Assembly: GCF_042660205.1 (NCBI RefSeq)
Contig: NZ_JBHSTQ010000003.1
Coordinates: 229,224 to 293,223, forward strand
Direction: 5' to 3'
Origin: Sporolactobacillus kofuensis
GTDB taxonomy: Bacteria > Bacillota > Bacilli > Bacillales > Sporolactobacillaceae
Length of the DNA stretch: 64,000 nucleotides
Part shown: one piece after another, positions 34,811-44,562 of the stretch
How positions within the stretch are numbered: the stretch's first letter is position 1
Layout of the letters: each line of letters starts with the position of its first letter
Notes under the pieces: model-generated
Databases searched by the model: none
Seen by the model: only the letters and a program-made list of their open reading frames with translations
What the model was told of the DNA's origin: nothing
Program-made: the position numbers and the translations under genes

Positions 34811-37119
34811 AGCGATTCGGTTGGAAAAAAAACAAAACCCTATCAAATATTGAAGCAGCAGTCACTTCAAAAACAGAGGAAATTCAGCAGTTAACCATTG
34901 AAAACGAGGAAACAAAACGACGCCTACAATTACATTTACAAGCGTCTCAGGAAGAAATCGCCGCCTCGTATGAACGCATTGAAAAAGCATTAAATGAGGA
35001 TCCGCAGAAGTGGACCTTGATCAAACAACAAATTCAGAAGAAGAGTGACCATCAGGCTACATTTTTCCCACATTTGCGCATTGGGGAACGCCTTTTACTC
35101 TTAGGCATAATTACCGCCAAACAGCTTAATCAAAGTTTAAAAGAACAGCAGATTCATGGTGGAAGGCTCGGCGACATCGTGGTTCGTCTAGGTTATGTTA
35201 GCGCTGACCAGCTAAAGCAAATTATTGATCAATCATTCCAACGCCTTTTATTAGGAGAACTGCTTGTGCGTTCTGGATACCTCAGTCGTGAAGAACTGGA
35301 TGAGGCGCTGCATTATCAAGAATCTGTCGGTGGAGATATTGGCGAGATCCTTGTCGCGATGGGCTTGATTACACCAAATCAACTTACTGAAGCACTTGCT
35401 TCCCAAAATCAGACAGGAAGGCTCATCACTTATGACAAAAATGTTGTCCTGAAAGCGAAACTACCTGAAACCGTGGCGCGAAAGTTTAAGGCCTTGGTGA
35501 TCAGACATTCAGTTGATCAGTGCATTATCGCCGTGGAATCACTGCTCAATGAAGAAGAACTCCATCGACTTGCCAAAATCGTAGATGCACCAATCACACA
35601 GGTCCTTGCCTCCCCATGGGAAATGGAACTCCTTTGGGATCAGGTTTATCAAGAAGAACTGCTCCACGAAAGCACAGAAAAATTAAAGAACGAACAGCCG
35701 GAAAACTCAGCGAGTCAAACATTTACGCTCACGCAGATCATCGTCATGATTGTGATTGGAATCGTCATCGCTGCCGCATTAATGTGGAACTGGTTTTATA
35801 CACTCGTGTTCATCAATATCATCATTCAGCTGATGTATTTCTCGATGACCGTAACCAAATTCGTCATGATCCTATACGGTACAAAGGAGAACGCGCAGAT
35901 TCGATTTAGCAAGCAACAAATTCAAAGCATCGATGAACGGGAACTCCCCATGTACACGATCTTGGTGCCCATGTACAAGGAGAGTAATGTCATCCCGCAA
36001 TTAGTTCGCAATTTAAATCGACTAGATTATCCAAAGAATAAGCTGGACATACGATTGCTCATTGAAAAAGATGATGTTGAAGCTCAGGAAGTGATTCAAT
36101 CACTGCATTTACCGTACTCCTTTCAGATGATTATCATTCCTGATGGTCAGCCAAAAACGAAACCGAAGGCGTGCAATTATGGACTCATTCGTGCCAGAGG
36201 AAAATACGTGGTCATTTATGACGCCGAAGATCGTCCGGATCCGGATCAATTGAAAAAGGTTTTTCTCGCTTTTCAGCAAAGTCCGGACAACACGGCCTGC
36301 ATTCAAGCGAAGCTGAACTACTTTAACAGTAAGCAGAATCTACTGACCAAATTTTTCACGCAAGAATACAGTAACTGGTTTGAATTACTGCTCCCAGGCA
36401 TTATGCAGATGAATATTCCGATTCCATTGGGCGGAACATCGAATCATTTCAAAACGGACATGCTCAAGAAACTCGGGGCTTGGGATCCTTATAACGTGAC
36501 CGAAGATGCCGATCTGGGCATCCGTTTGTATAAGCAAGAGTATTCGACCAGGGTGGTTGACTCACGCACATTAGAAGAAGCGAACAGTCAATTCAGGAAT
36601 TGGATCCATCAGCGTTCGCGCTGGATTAAGGGCTATATGCAAACCTGGCTGGTGCACATGCGCCATCCCATTAGACTCCATCGTGAACTTGGAATCAAAG
36701 GTTTTTGGGGCGCACAATTTATGCTTCTGTCCTCGCCATTATTGCCGATGTTGAACCCAATCTTCTGGTCCCTACTGATTATTTGGTATATGACGCATGC
36801 CGGATGGATTCCTGCATTCTTTCCAGGCATTATTTATTATTTAGCAGCCGTCCAGCTGATCCTTGGCAATTTTCTTTTTATCTATACGAACATCGCTGGC
36901 ACGTATTGGGTCGTTCATGAATTGTACCGGAAGAAGGAAAACTGGCTGTCCTACAGTCTCGTAAGATACGCCCTGTTGACACCGATCTATTGGGGCATGA
37001 TGAGTATCGCTTCGATCAAAGCGCTTTGGCAGTTAATCAGAAAACCTTTCTATTGGGAAAAGACCGAGCACGGGTTTGATCAAGAACGTTATGACACAAC
37101 AAAAAGCAGCAGTCTGTGA
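34807..37119 (+). CDS. Membrane family-2 glycosyltransferase with N-terminal MshEN (c-di-GMP-type) domains
   Basis: 770 residues. Order: coiled coil (~20-80); four 24-residue-type motifs forming two MshEN-like units (~91-200: RIGERLLLLG, RLGDIVVRLGYVS, LLGELLVRSGYLS, DIGEILVAMGLIT); a linker domain; two membrane helices (~300-350); cytosolic GT-A domain with YTILVPMYKESNVI, YDAEDRPDPD (DxD-like), TEDADLGIRLY and QRSRWIKGYMQTW (the QxxRW processivity motif); and C-terminal membrane helices. MshEN motifs bind cyclic di-GMP in MshE and related proteins, and E. coli NfrB joins such a domain to a GT2. Exopolysaccharide or glycan synthesis gated by c-di-GMP is inferred. No PilZ domain is seen. Confidence 0.85.
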   Translation: MKRFGWKKNKTLSNIEAAVTSKTEEIQQLTIENEETKRRLQLHLQASQEEIAASYERIEKALNEDPQKWTLIKQQIQKKSDHQATFFPHLRIGERLLLLGIITAKQLNQSLKEQQIHGGRLGDIVVRLGYVSADQLKQIIDQSFQRLLLGELLVRSGYLSREELDEALHYQESVGGDIGEILVAMGLITPNQLTEALASQNQTGRLITYDKNVVLKAKLPETVARKFKALVIRHSVDQCIIAVESLLNEEELHRLAKIVDAPITQVLASPWEMELLWDQVYQEELLHESTEKLKNEQPENSASQTFTLTQIIVMIVIGIVIAAALMWNWFYTLVFINIIIQLMYFSMTVTKFVMILYGTKENAQIRFSKQQIQSIDERELPMYTILVPMYKESNVIPQLVRNLNRLDYPKNKLDIRLLIEKDDVEAQEVIQSLHLPYSFQMIIIPDGQPKTKPKACNYGLIRARGKYVVIYDAEDRPDPDQLKKVFLAFQQSPDNTACIQAKLNYFNSKQNLLTKFFTQEYSNWFELLLPGIMQMNIPIPLGGTSNHFKTDMLKKLGAWDPYNVTEDADLGIRLYKQEYSTRVVDSRTLEEANSQFRNWIHQRSRWIKGYMQTWLVHMRHPIRLHRELGIKGFWGAQFMLLSSPLLPMLNPIFWSLLIIWYMTHAGWIPAFFPGIIYYLAAVQLILGNFLFIYTNIAGTYWVVHELYRKKENWLSYSLVRYALLTPIYWGMMSIASIKALWQLIRKPFYWEKTEHGFDQERYDTTKSSSL

Positions 37120-37138
37120 AAAAAAGGAGGTCGCAAAT

Positions 37139-38272
37139 ATGGATATCAGTGTAATTATTCCAACATTTAATGAAGGAAATAATGTTCAGACTATCACCAA
37201 TCGTCTAAGTAAGGCGCTGCAACCAACCGGTAAGTCTTTTGAAATTCTCTTCATGGATGACAGTACAGACAACACACCGGAAATACTCGATCAGCTGAGC
37301 CAAGACGCATCATTTGTCCGTTATATCCATCGGACAAACAAGCGCGGGCTAGCGACCGCGGTTATAGACGGACTGAAGGATGCCGAAGGCGAGATTCTCG
37401 TCGTGATGGATGCTGATCTTCAGCACCCTCCCGAACTGATTCCCACAATGATTGACAAGCTTAACGAAGGCTTCCAAATGGTCATCCCCTCACGGTTTGT
37501 TCCTGGGGGCAGTGACGGAGGACTGAACCTCTATCGGAAATTTGTTTCCTGGACAGCACGAATGATCGCCCGTCTAGCATTAAAAAGGCTGCGGAAAATT
37601 ACCGACCCAACGAGTGGATTCTTCGCCGTAAAGAAATCTGCGATCCAAGGGAACATTTACCATCCGATTGGTTGGAAGATCATGATTGAACTCATTGTTC
37701 GGGCCAATATTACGTCAGTCGCAGAAATTCCTTATCAATTCCAGTCGAGAGATTTGGGAAGCTCGAAAATGAGTGGCAGCGAACAAGTACGCTATTTAAT
37801 CCATCTTGGGCGATTAGTGATGATCAGCGAGGAAGATCGCAAATTCTTTTCATTTTGCGCGATTGGCTTAAGCGGAGTGATTGTTAATTTGGCTATTTAT
37901 AAAGTGATGCTGCTCTTAAACAGCCCAGTGGTCATTGCCTTTATTCTCTCTTCCATCGTCAGTATGATTTCAAATTATCTATTAAATAGTACGTTAACTT
38001 GGAAGTCTCGTGTGATGCACCAGACAAGCGGTCGAATCATTCAATTCTTTCGTTATCTCCTCGTATCCACTGCGGGGCTAGCTATTTCCAGTGGTTTTCT
38101 ATCATTCCTCTTCTATATCCTCCATGTCCACCCGATGTTGAGTGGGATTTTGGGCATCGTAACCGGAGTGATCTGGAATTACGTGGTGAATGATAAATGG
38201 ACCTTTTCTACTCATCGATTAATCAAAACGGCAAAAACAATGGAAACGGTGACAAATGATGGTCAAAAATAA
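37139..38272 (+). CDS. Polyprenyl-phosphate glycosyltransferase fused to a GtrA-type membrane domain
   Basis: 377 residues from ATG 37139 (AAGGAGG 8 nt upstream). The N-terminal GT2 part resembles dolichol-phosphate mannosyltransferase: ISVIIPTFNEGNNV, FMDDSTDNTPEIL, VVMDADLQHPPELI, TDPTSGFFAVKKSAI. From ~235 follows a GtrA/DPMS-type domain with four helices (FFSFCAIGLSGVIVNLAIY, LLNSTLTWKSRV, WNYVVNDKWTF). It makes a lipid-linked sugar, presumably used by the next gene's product. Second of three genes in the cluster. Confidence 0.87.
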   Translation: MDISVIIPTFNEGNNVQTITNRLSKALQPTGKSFEILFMDDSTDNTPEILDQLSQDASFVRYIHRTNKRGLATAVIDGLKDAEGEILVVMDADLQHPPELIPTMIDKLNEGFQMVIPSRFVPGGSDGGLNLYRKFVSWTARMIARLALKRLRKITDPTSGFFAVKKSAIQGNIYHPIGWKIMIELIVRANITSVAEIPYQFQSRDLGSSKMSGSEQVRYLIHLGRLVMISEEDRKFFSFCAIGLSGVIVNLAIYKVMLLLNSPVVIAFILSSIVSMISNYLLNSTLTWKSRVMHQTSGRIIQFFRYLLVSTAGLAISSGFLSFLFYILHVHPMLSGILGIVTGVIWNYVVNDKWTFSTHRLIKTAKTMETVTNDGQK

Positions 38273-39869
38273 GAGAATACCCTATTATTTCGGCATTGCC
38301 CTTTTTATCATTGAGGTATCCTTCGGCATTTGGATGGCCCATTGGAACCACTTTGTCCCCGGTGATGCGGTCAGTCGTGTCGCTAATGCCTATTATGTCT
38401 TATTTAGCCATGATCCGCATCTTGGCGCGATTGGTTTTGTTTGGAATCCATTACCCAGCTTACTCATGATCCCGATTCTATTGCTCACACCCTTGTGCAA
38501 AGCACTAGCTTCCGAAGGAATTGCCGGGATCATCTTGACTTCATTATTCGCGGCATTCACCGCTGTGCTGTTGTTTAAGTCCTTATTACGCAGAAAACAG
38601 CCGTTCTTATTCAGCTTTGCGATTGTGCTGTTATTCTCGTTCAATCCGTTTCTTTTTCTATACGGGGCTAATGGGATGAGTGAAATGCTCTTCATTTATT
38701 TCATTATGTTTTGCGTCATTGCTTTTGTCGACTGGATGGATGAAAAGCGTAGTGTTGCTTCGATGATTATGATTGGCTTTGCCTTAGCGCTTGCCTTTCT
38801 CACCCGATATGAATCGATTCTATTTGGCGCTGCCTTAGCACTTTCCCTTTTGATCATCATCTGGAGCAAACGAAACAAAGAGGAAGCAGCAGTTTACGGG
38901 ATCACATACACCTATAATAAATGGGAAGCCAGTGAATGGCTCGCCCTTTTGCCCGTCATTTATACCGGTATCATCTGGATTGTGCTCAACTGGGTCATTA
39001 TGGGCGATGGCTTGTTCTTTTTACGATCAAACTATTCCAACCTCGCACAGTCTGAAGGTTTGAGTAAAAATCCAACCATTGGTCCGGTCATCGGCCATTA
39101 TGGAGCGACACTTCTCTTCGTGTTAGAAAGAAGTATTCCATTCCTTTTGCCCCTACTCACTATACTCATGATTCGAATCATCAGACGGCGGGTATTCAGT
39201 GCCGGCTTTCTCTGCCTGATTCTATTAGTGTTGTCCATACCGGTCATGCAGATCTATATGTTAGATAAAGGTGCCTCATATGGATGGCTGCGTTTCTTTG
39301 TTTATCCTTTTGTGATTACCCTTGCTTGGCTTCCCTACGAATTACAAAAGCTGAAAGAACAAGCGAAGCATCTCTATATTCTTGGCGGCTGCGTCACTCT
39401 AATCCTCTTAAGTGCATCTGCTTATGCAACCGGCTATGCAATGAACAATGAGCGACTGGCACCCGAAGAATACCAAGCGATTCATTATAACCAAAGCCCC
39501 ACCTACTTCAGCAACAGGCTATCGCTGCACATCGCCGACGATCTCGATCAACTCTTGCACAAGCACAAGCATGCTTCACTACTGGTTGACTCGTTTAATG
39601 GATTTCAAATCATTCTCGACATGAAACAAACGAACCAACTGATCATCACTAGCGACCTAGATTTCAAGAAAAAGCTCAACAATCCGGTAAAAGAAAAGGT
39701 AACCTACATACTAATTCCAAAGCCAGAAGGGGTTGCCACGCTCAATGCCGTTAACGAACACTATAAAAACTTTTATTATAAAGGCGCAGATTTCGCCAAA
39801 TTAGATAAAACCTATGATGACCAATGGCGATTGTATCGTGTGGTTAATCCGGAAAAAGGAAAACGGTAA
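38256..39869 (+). CDS. Polytopic GT39/ArnT-like membrane glycosyltransferase
   Basis: 537 residues, about ten hydrophobic segments. The first outer loop holds HWNHFVPGDAVSRVANAYY with the acidic residue expected for metal/substrate binding in GT-C enzymes, followed by FVWNPLPSLLMIP. The C-terminal ~140 residues are soluble. It overlaps the preceding gene by 17 bp. GT-C enzymes use polyprenyl-phosphate sugars made by proteins such as its neighbour, so the two likely act in sequence on an exported glycan or protein. Acceptor unknown. Confidence 0.75.
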   Translation: MMVKNKRIPYYFGIALFIIEVSFGIWMAHWNHFVPGDAVSRVANAYYVLFSHDPHLGAIGFVWNPLPSLLMIPILLLTPLCKALASEGIAGIILTSLFAAFTAVLLFKSLLRRKQPFLFSFAIVLLFSFNPFLFLYGANGMSEMLFIYFIMFCVIAFVDWMDEKRSVASMIMIGFALALAFLTRYESILFGAALALSLLIIIWSKRNKEEAAVYGITYTYNKWEASEWLALLPVIYTGIIWIVLNWVIMGDGLFFLRSNYSNLAQSEGLSKNPTIGPVIGHYGATLLFVLERSIPFLLPLLTILMIRIIRRRVFSAGFLCLILLVLSIPVMQIYMLDKGASYGWLRFFVYPFVITLAWLPYELQKLKEQAKHLYILGGCVTLILLSASAYATGYAMNNERLAPEEYQAIHYNQSPTYFSNRLSLHIADDLDQLLHKHKHASLLVDSFNGFQIILDMKQTNQLIITSDLDFKKKLNNPVKEKVTYILIPKPEGVATLNAVNEHYKNFYYKGADFAKLDKTYDDQWRLYRVVNPEKGKR

Positions 39870-39918
39870 GGAAAATAGCTTGATTTTGTTTCAATACCTT
39901 CCCTTAAATCAACAAATA

Positions 39919-39964
39919 GAAAAGCGGAGAGAATTTTGAATACACTCTCTCCGCTTTTGTTTTC
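39919..39964. terminator. Terminator of the glycosyltransferase cluster
   Basis: AAAAGCGGAGAGA ... TCTCTCCGCTTTT then GTTTT; symmetrical flanks mean it can serve both the plus-strand cluster and the convergent ROK kinase gene. Confidence 0.85.
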
Positions 39965-40035
39965 TAACTCTCTTTTCTGTTTAAAAGCCAACAACTTTTC
40001 CAATCTTAGTGATTCAATCGTTCGTCTTATTAATA

Positions 40036-40932
40036 TTAGTCCTTCGCACCCGTCGCGATCAACGCGAGTTCCGCCGCCCCGTACAATCCGGCATTTTGCT
40101 GAAAATGCGAGAGTACCAACTTTGGCGGATAGGGAACGCACTGGTTCAGGCGTTCTTCAATCGCCTCTTGGATCATAGAAAATGATGCAGTCATTCCGCC
40201 GCCCATAACAATCTTTTGTGGGTTCCAGATGATTGCAAGATTTGCAATTTGATAACCAATCTCGCTCGCCGCCTCGTCAATGAATGCACGATAATCTTCA
40301 TCGTTCCTTGCCAACTCAAAGACCATTTTTGTTGATAACGGCTTTCCAAAATGGTCACTTGCACGGCGGGCAATACCGGAACCGCTGGCAAACTCCTCAA
40401 ACGAAGCATGTCCGGATTGATAAGCGCTTTTATCATTTCGATTCTGCATTAGGTAGGCAATCTCTCCGGAAGCGCCGTTGTGTCCGCGCATCACGTGATC
40501 GCCGCAAGTCAGGCCCACCGAAACACCTGTCCCAAAATTGACATATAGCCCGTAATCCGTGCCCTTCAATTCACCGCGATGCAGCTCGGCCAGTGCCGCT
40601 GCCTTAACATCGTTTTCCATGTGCGCGGGAACATGAAAGGCATCAGTCATAATTGCGCAAAGATTCAACTTTTCCATCCCGTACAAATTCGGTGCCAGCT
40701 CGACATGATCACCGGTAACCGCGCCACACATGCCAATACCGATACTGACCAAGTTTGCTCCGTCCACGCGCGCCAGCAAGCCTTGTCCGCAAGAGATCAC
40801 CGTTTTTAGAAATTCCATTCCGCCACTTTTCAACGATTCAACTTGATCCTGAACCAGCAATTGCCCTTGGTAATCTGCTAATGCAGCGGCAACCTTGGTG
40901 CCACCAAAATCAAAAGCTAAAACAACATCCAT
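40036..40932 (-). CDS. ROK-family sugar kinase
   Basis: 298 residues from ATG 40932 (AAGGTGA 8 nt upstream). DFGGTKVAAAL phosphate-binding loop, FGTGVSVGLTCGDHVMRGHNGASGEIAYL, and IWNPQKIVMGGGMT. The usual ROK zinc-finger cysteines (CxCGxxGC) are not seen after GASGEIAY, which ends in LMQNRNDK; this is an atypical feature shared by some fructo/allo-kinase-like members. It lies 23 nt after an APC permease gene and likely phosphorylates whatever that permease imports. Substrate unknown. Confidence 0.82.
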   Translation of the reverse strand: MDVVLAFDFGGTKVAAALADYQGQLLVQDQVESLKSGGMEFLKTVISCGQGLLARVDGANLVSIGIGMCGAVTGDHVELAPNLYGMEKLNLCAIMTDAFHVPAHMENDVKAAALAELHRGELKGTDYGLYVNFGTGVSVGLTCGDHVMRGHNGASGEIAYLMQNRNDKSAYQSGHASFEEFASGSGIARRASDHFGKPLSTKMVFELARNDEDYRAFIDEAASEIGYQIANLAIIWNPQKIVMGGGMTASFSMIQEAIEERLNQCVPYPPKLVLSHFQQNAGLYGAAELALIATGAKD

Positions 40933-40955
40933 CTGTCCGTTCACCTTCTTAAAAA

Positions 40956-42323
40956 TTATAGCTCTTTATCTGTCTCAACAATTTCTGGTTTATGAAATGG
41001 CCAATCATGATGTGCTCGTGCCCAGAACAGGTAAATGATTGCACCGATCAAGGTCCACACAACAGCTAAACCGATCGCTGACCAGCCTGAAGAGTAAAAC
41101 ACAAACGCCCAACCAATAAACGCAAGAATGCTTGGCAGCGGATAAAGCCATTGTTTATAAGGCCGCTTCAAATCCGGACGGCGCTTGCGCAGGACGGTCA
41201 GCGCCACAATCTGGCCCATGAATTGAATCACGATCGTCAGTGCCATCAGCGCATTGATAATGGTTGTCAGATCAAAGAAACAGCAAATCGCCATCACGCC
41301 ACCAAGAATTAACAGCGACACATTTGGAAAATGATGCTTTGGATGTAGCTTGGCAAAAGGTTTGAAGAACAAACCGTCTTTCGCTGCATTGTAAGGAAGC
41401 CGCGATGCACCCAGTAGACCATTGAAAACCGAAGCAAAGCATGTCCACACAATCAAAAGCGTAATAATCACTGCACCTGGAGTTCCCCAAATACGTTCCA
41501 TAAATAAGGTTCCGATATTGCTACTCTTCATTGCTTCTTGCCACGGAATAACGCCTATGATACCGATATTCATTGATAGATCAATAACAGCAACGAGTAC
41601 AATAGATAGCGTAATCACACGTGGAATCGTACGTCCCGGATCCTTTATTTCATCGCCAAGATAACTGCTTGTAAAATACCCAAGATAATCATAGATCGAA
41701 AGCAGCATACCTGCACCAAGTCCTGCAAAGAACGAAGCGGGCTTAAATGCATCTTTCGGAAAATCGAATGCTAGACTTGGATTGAAATGCATAATAGCTG
41801 TTCCGATGACCAGCACAACGGTCAGAATCATTCCGGCCCACAGTATGGTCGAAATCTTAGCGACTGAATTAATACGCCGATAAAGCAGAATCACCGTCAA
41901 TAGCGTAACACCGACCGCCACAAACTTTGTTTCAAGCGGCGTGATATGCGGAAAAAAGTAGCTTACATAGTTCGCCAGGCCGATTGCCCCGGTCGACATG
42001 GTCATCGGTGTTGCGATCAATGCCGACCATATAAAGAGAAACGGCATCAGCTTACCTGTACGGTATTTGAACGCTTCACGCAAATAAATGTAGGTACCGC
42101 CTTCGCCGGGAAGTGCAGAACCCAATTCGCTCCATACAAGTCCGTCAAGCAGTGCGAGCACCGCGCCAATCAGCCACCCGAACATCGCCTGAGGTCCACC
42201 CATGACTGTTAATATAATCGGTATCGTAATAAAAGGACCCGCACCCATCATTTGCGACATATTAATCGCGGTTGCCTGCAGAGTGCCAATACTCCGAACC
42301 AGGCCGTTACCTTTTTTCTCCAT
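40956..42323 (-). CDS. APC-superfamily permease
   Basis: 455 residues from ATG 42323 (AAGGAGG upstream), 12 membrane segments. Family landmarks: IGTLQATAINMSQMMGAGPF in segment 1 and ELGSALPGEGGTYIYLREAF. APC proteins carry amino acids and polyamines, yet the gene is sandwiched between a ROK regulator and a ROK kinase, which act on sugars. Either an amino-sugar-like substrate or a sugar taken by an APC carrier is possible. Confidence 0.85.
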   Translation of the reverse strand: MEKKGNGLVRSIGTLQATAINMSQMMGAGPFITIPIILTVMGGPQAMFGWLIGAVLALLDGLVWSELGSALPGEGGTYIYLREAFKYRTGKLMPFLFIWSALIATPMTMSTGAIGLANYVSYFFPHITPLETKFVAVGVTLLTVILLYRRINSVAKISTILWAGMILTVVLVIGTAIMHFNPSLAFDFPKDAFKPASFFAGLGAGMLLSIYDYLGYFTSSYLGDEIKDPGRTIPRVITLSIVLVAVIDLSMNIGIIGVIPWQEAMKSSNIGTLFMERIWGTPGAVIITLLIVWTCFASVFNGLLGASRLPYNAAKDGLFFKPFAKLHPKHHFPNVSLLILGGVMAICCFFDLTTIINALMALTIVIQFMGQIVALTVLRKRRPDLKRPYKQWLYPLPSILAFIGWAFVFYSSGWSAIGLAVVWTLIGAIIYLFWARAHHDWPFHKPEIVETDKEL

Positions 42324-42385
42324 CTGAAATCCTCCTTGCTTGTTATGAGATTTGCCCATTTTTCTATATTTTTTTACTTTCTGCC

Positions 42386-43471
42386 TTATATCTTCCGAAT
42401 CATTTGATCTTTCATCGAATCAAGTAACCCTTTGATCGTGCCCATTGCTGACGCATCTTCACCAAGTGCCCCATACTCAATTACTGTTGAAATTGGAACG
42501 AGGCGCTGAACAAGCCCCTGGATTTCAGGGATCATCGCTTTTAAAATCGTTTCATAATAGCCCCCGATGATCACCTTCTCCGGATTCAGTAAAATGCAGA
42601 CATTACTCATCATCAGTGCCATGAGATGGACGAGACGATTACGTGCCTCTTTTGATGACTCACAAGTATGTAGCAAAGAAGTGATTTTACGTTCAAACGT
42701 ACCGAACCGGCCTTTTTCATAAACGGTTCCTTGTTTGATGTCTTCCTCAGTCAGCATATAACCAATTTCCCCAGCGGCCTGCTCAAAACCGGCAACCAGA
42801 TCACCACCAGAAATAATTGCAGATCCAACGCCTGTCCCAACCGACAAATAAAACAGGTCATCAACCAGACTGCTCTGTCCGATCCATCGCTCGCCAAACG
42901 CTGCAGCATTAACATCATTCATTACAAAGACATCCAAGTCGAACGCCTCGCTGAGCACCTTGGCCAAATTCACGTTGTACCAGCCGAGAGAAGGTGCATC
43001 AACGACAATTTGATGATCCTTTACTATTGAAGGGACAGATACCCCGATACCAAGCACCCGATAATCAGGCTCAATGCGTTCTAAATAACGGCTTAAAATC
43101 GTTTTCAGTTCATCTAAATCTTCGTTAAATGGAATAGTTTCCTTTTGTTCCACCGTACCGCTTAAATCAGCGAGCACACTGTTTATCCGATTCTTCTGTA
43201 GATCCATCCCCAACAAAAATGCCGAACGCGGATTGAACCCAAGCATCTGCCCTTTTCGACCGCCATTCGCCGTCGAATCGCCCATTCCCAGTTCAATGAC
43301 CATCTCCTTCTCCTGCAGATCATTCACAATCATCGAAACAGTTGAGCGGCTCAGTGACAACTTTCGTGCCAGATCCGCCCGTGAAATGGGCTGATCGCGT
43401 ATGATTGCATCCAGTACCAGCCGCCGATTCAAGTCACGAATGAGGTCAAGATTTCCTTTCTGCACGCCCAT
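42386..43471 (-). CDS. ROK-family transcriptional repressor (NagC/XylR type)
   Basis: 361 residues. N-terminal winged helix with ISRADLARKLSLSRSTVSMIVNDLQ, then a ROK domain (LLGMDLQKNRINSVLADLSG, NDVNAAAFGERW, SVGTGVGSAIISGGDL, GGYYETILKAMI). Upstream lies a palindrome GTTTGTTCG-TACTT-CGAACAAAC (43496-43518) downstream of a TATAAT, the expected autoregulatory operator. First gene of the unit with the APC permease and kinase. Confidence 0.87.
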   Translation of the reverse strand: MGVQKGNLDLIRDLNRRLVLDAIIRDQPISRADLARKLSLSRSTVSMIVNDLQEKEMVIELGMGDSTANGGRKGQMLGFNPRSAFLLGMDLQKNRINSVLADLSGTVEQKETIPFNEDLDELKTILSRYLERIEPDYRVLGIGVSVPSIVKDHQIVVDAPSLGWYNVNLAKVLSEAFDLDVFVMNDVNAAAFGERWIGQSSLVDDLFYLSVGTGVGSAIISGGDLVAGFEQAAGEIGYMLTEEDIKQGTVYEKGRFGTFERKITSLLHTCESSKEARNRLVHLMALMMSNVCILLNPEKVIIGGYYETILKAMIPEIQGLVQRLVPISTVIEYGALGEDASAMGTIKGLLDSMKDQMIRKI

Positions 43472-43495
43472 CGCTCACTTCTGTTTTAGTTTTGT

Positions 43496-43573
43496 GTTTG
43501 TTCGTACTTCGAACAAACAAATTATGTCCTTTATTATAGTCTGAAAAATCTATAAGAGGTGATTATTGTCATA
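43496..43573 (-). promoter_or_regulatory. ROK-gene promoter with Fnr/Crp-like box and palindromic operator
   Basis: Minus strand: TATGACAATAATCACC (43558-43573), 19 nt, TATAAT (43533-43538), then a dyad with 9-bp arms GTTTGTTCG (43496-43518). Spacing from box to -10 equals that at 34213-34296, and the intervening sequence (ATTTTTCAGAC) is identical there. Confidence 0.65.
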
Positions 43574-43734
43574 TTTTCTGACATACTTTTATACGTGTCC
43601 CTGATCAAACCTCCTATTCACCACTCCCTTAAATTTAGTTACTCCAAAACAAATTCCAAAGTTAATGGCCATAAATAATGCTAAAATAGAAACCATATAT
43701 CTAGTAAACTTCATCTCGAAAGAAGGCCCCATTC

Positions 43735-44448
43735 TTGAAAAAACTTTATGTAGTTTTGGCTCTTATTTTAGTGTTTTCCGCGTTAAATCTTTTTACTATG
43801 AAAGGCAATCAGAGCCCTATTAAGAAACTTGATGTTCATTATCAAATAAGCGGGCGTACATACTCAAGTAAACCTTCACTTTCAAAAACAAAATTATCAA
43901 AACGAACAAAACAAATTCTGCTTGTAATCGGAAAAGGGAGCCATGCACAGATTCAGTTATGGCAGAAAAAGGGGAAGAAATGGTCGAAGAACATGTCCAC
44001 CAACGGCCATGTGGGCAAAGATGGAATTGGAAAGACACACGAAGGATCCATGAAAACGCCTTACGGTGCCTATAAATTAACCTTTGCTTTTGGTACGAGC
44101 AATCCTGGAACAAAGCTACCATTTCGGCACATCACACCAAATTCCTGGTGGGTAGAGGACAGCAATGATCCCAACTATAACACATGGCAGGAAGGCAGCT
44201 TTTTCAACAAACCAAGCGAGCACCTTATTAACTTTCCAGTGCAATACAAATATGGAATCGTCATCAACTACAATGCGAAGCGAACCCCTTGGAAAGGGTC
44301 CGGATTCTTTGTTCATGTATCAAACGGCAGCTATACTGCAGGATGCGTTTCAGTGCCACGTACAAAAATGAAGTATCTAATGAGAACGATCAAGCCCGGG
44401 GCATATATACTGAACATTACCAATCTAAATCAATTAAAGCATTTTTAA
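43735..44448 (+). CDS. L,D-transpeptidase (YkuD domain), membrane-anchored or secreted
   Basis: 237 residues. N-terminal hydrophobic segment (LYVVLALILVFSALNLF), then a YkuD domain with the catalytic signature FFVHVSNGSYTAGCVSVP (His ... Ser-x-Gly-Cys type, Cys nucleophile). TTG start after AAAGAAGG. Such enzymes form 3-3 peptidoglycan cross-links or attach proteins to the wall; the short catalytic-loop form TAGCVSV is typical of family members that may act only as hydrolase or transferase. Monocistronic. Confidence 0.82.
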   Translation: MKKLYVVLALILVFSALNLFTMKGNQSPIKKLDVHYQISGRTYSSKPSLSKTKLSKRTKQILLVIGKGSHAQIQLWQKKGKKWSKNMSTNGHVGKDGIGKTHEGSMKTPYGAYKLTFAFGTSNPGTKLPFRHITPNSWWVEDSNDPNYNTWQEGSFFNKPSEHLINFPVQYKYGIVINYNAKRTPWKGSGFFVHVSNGSYTAGCVSVPRTKMKYLMRTIKPGAYILNITNLNQLKHF

Positions 44449-44562
44449 CGTTCACGTTTTAGTTACTGACACTATTCGAATCTATACCTATTGTGATAAA
44501 AGCATTAGTCATCGTATTGTATTTTCCTAAAAATATATTCGTAATGGCGTAGGGGGATTAAT

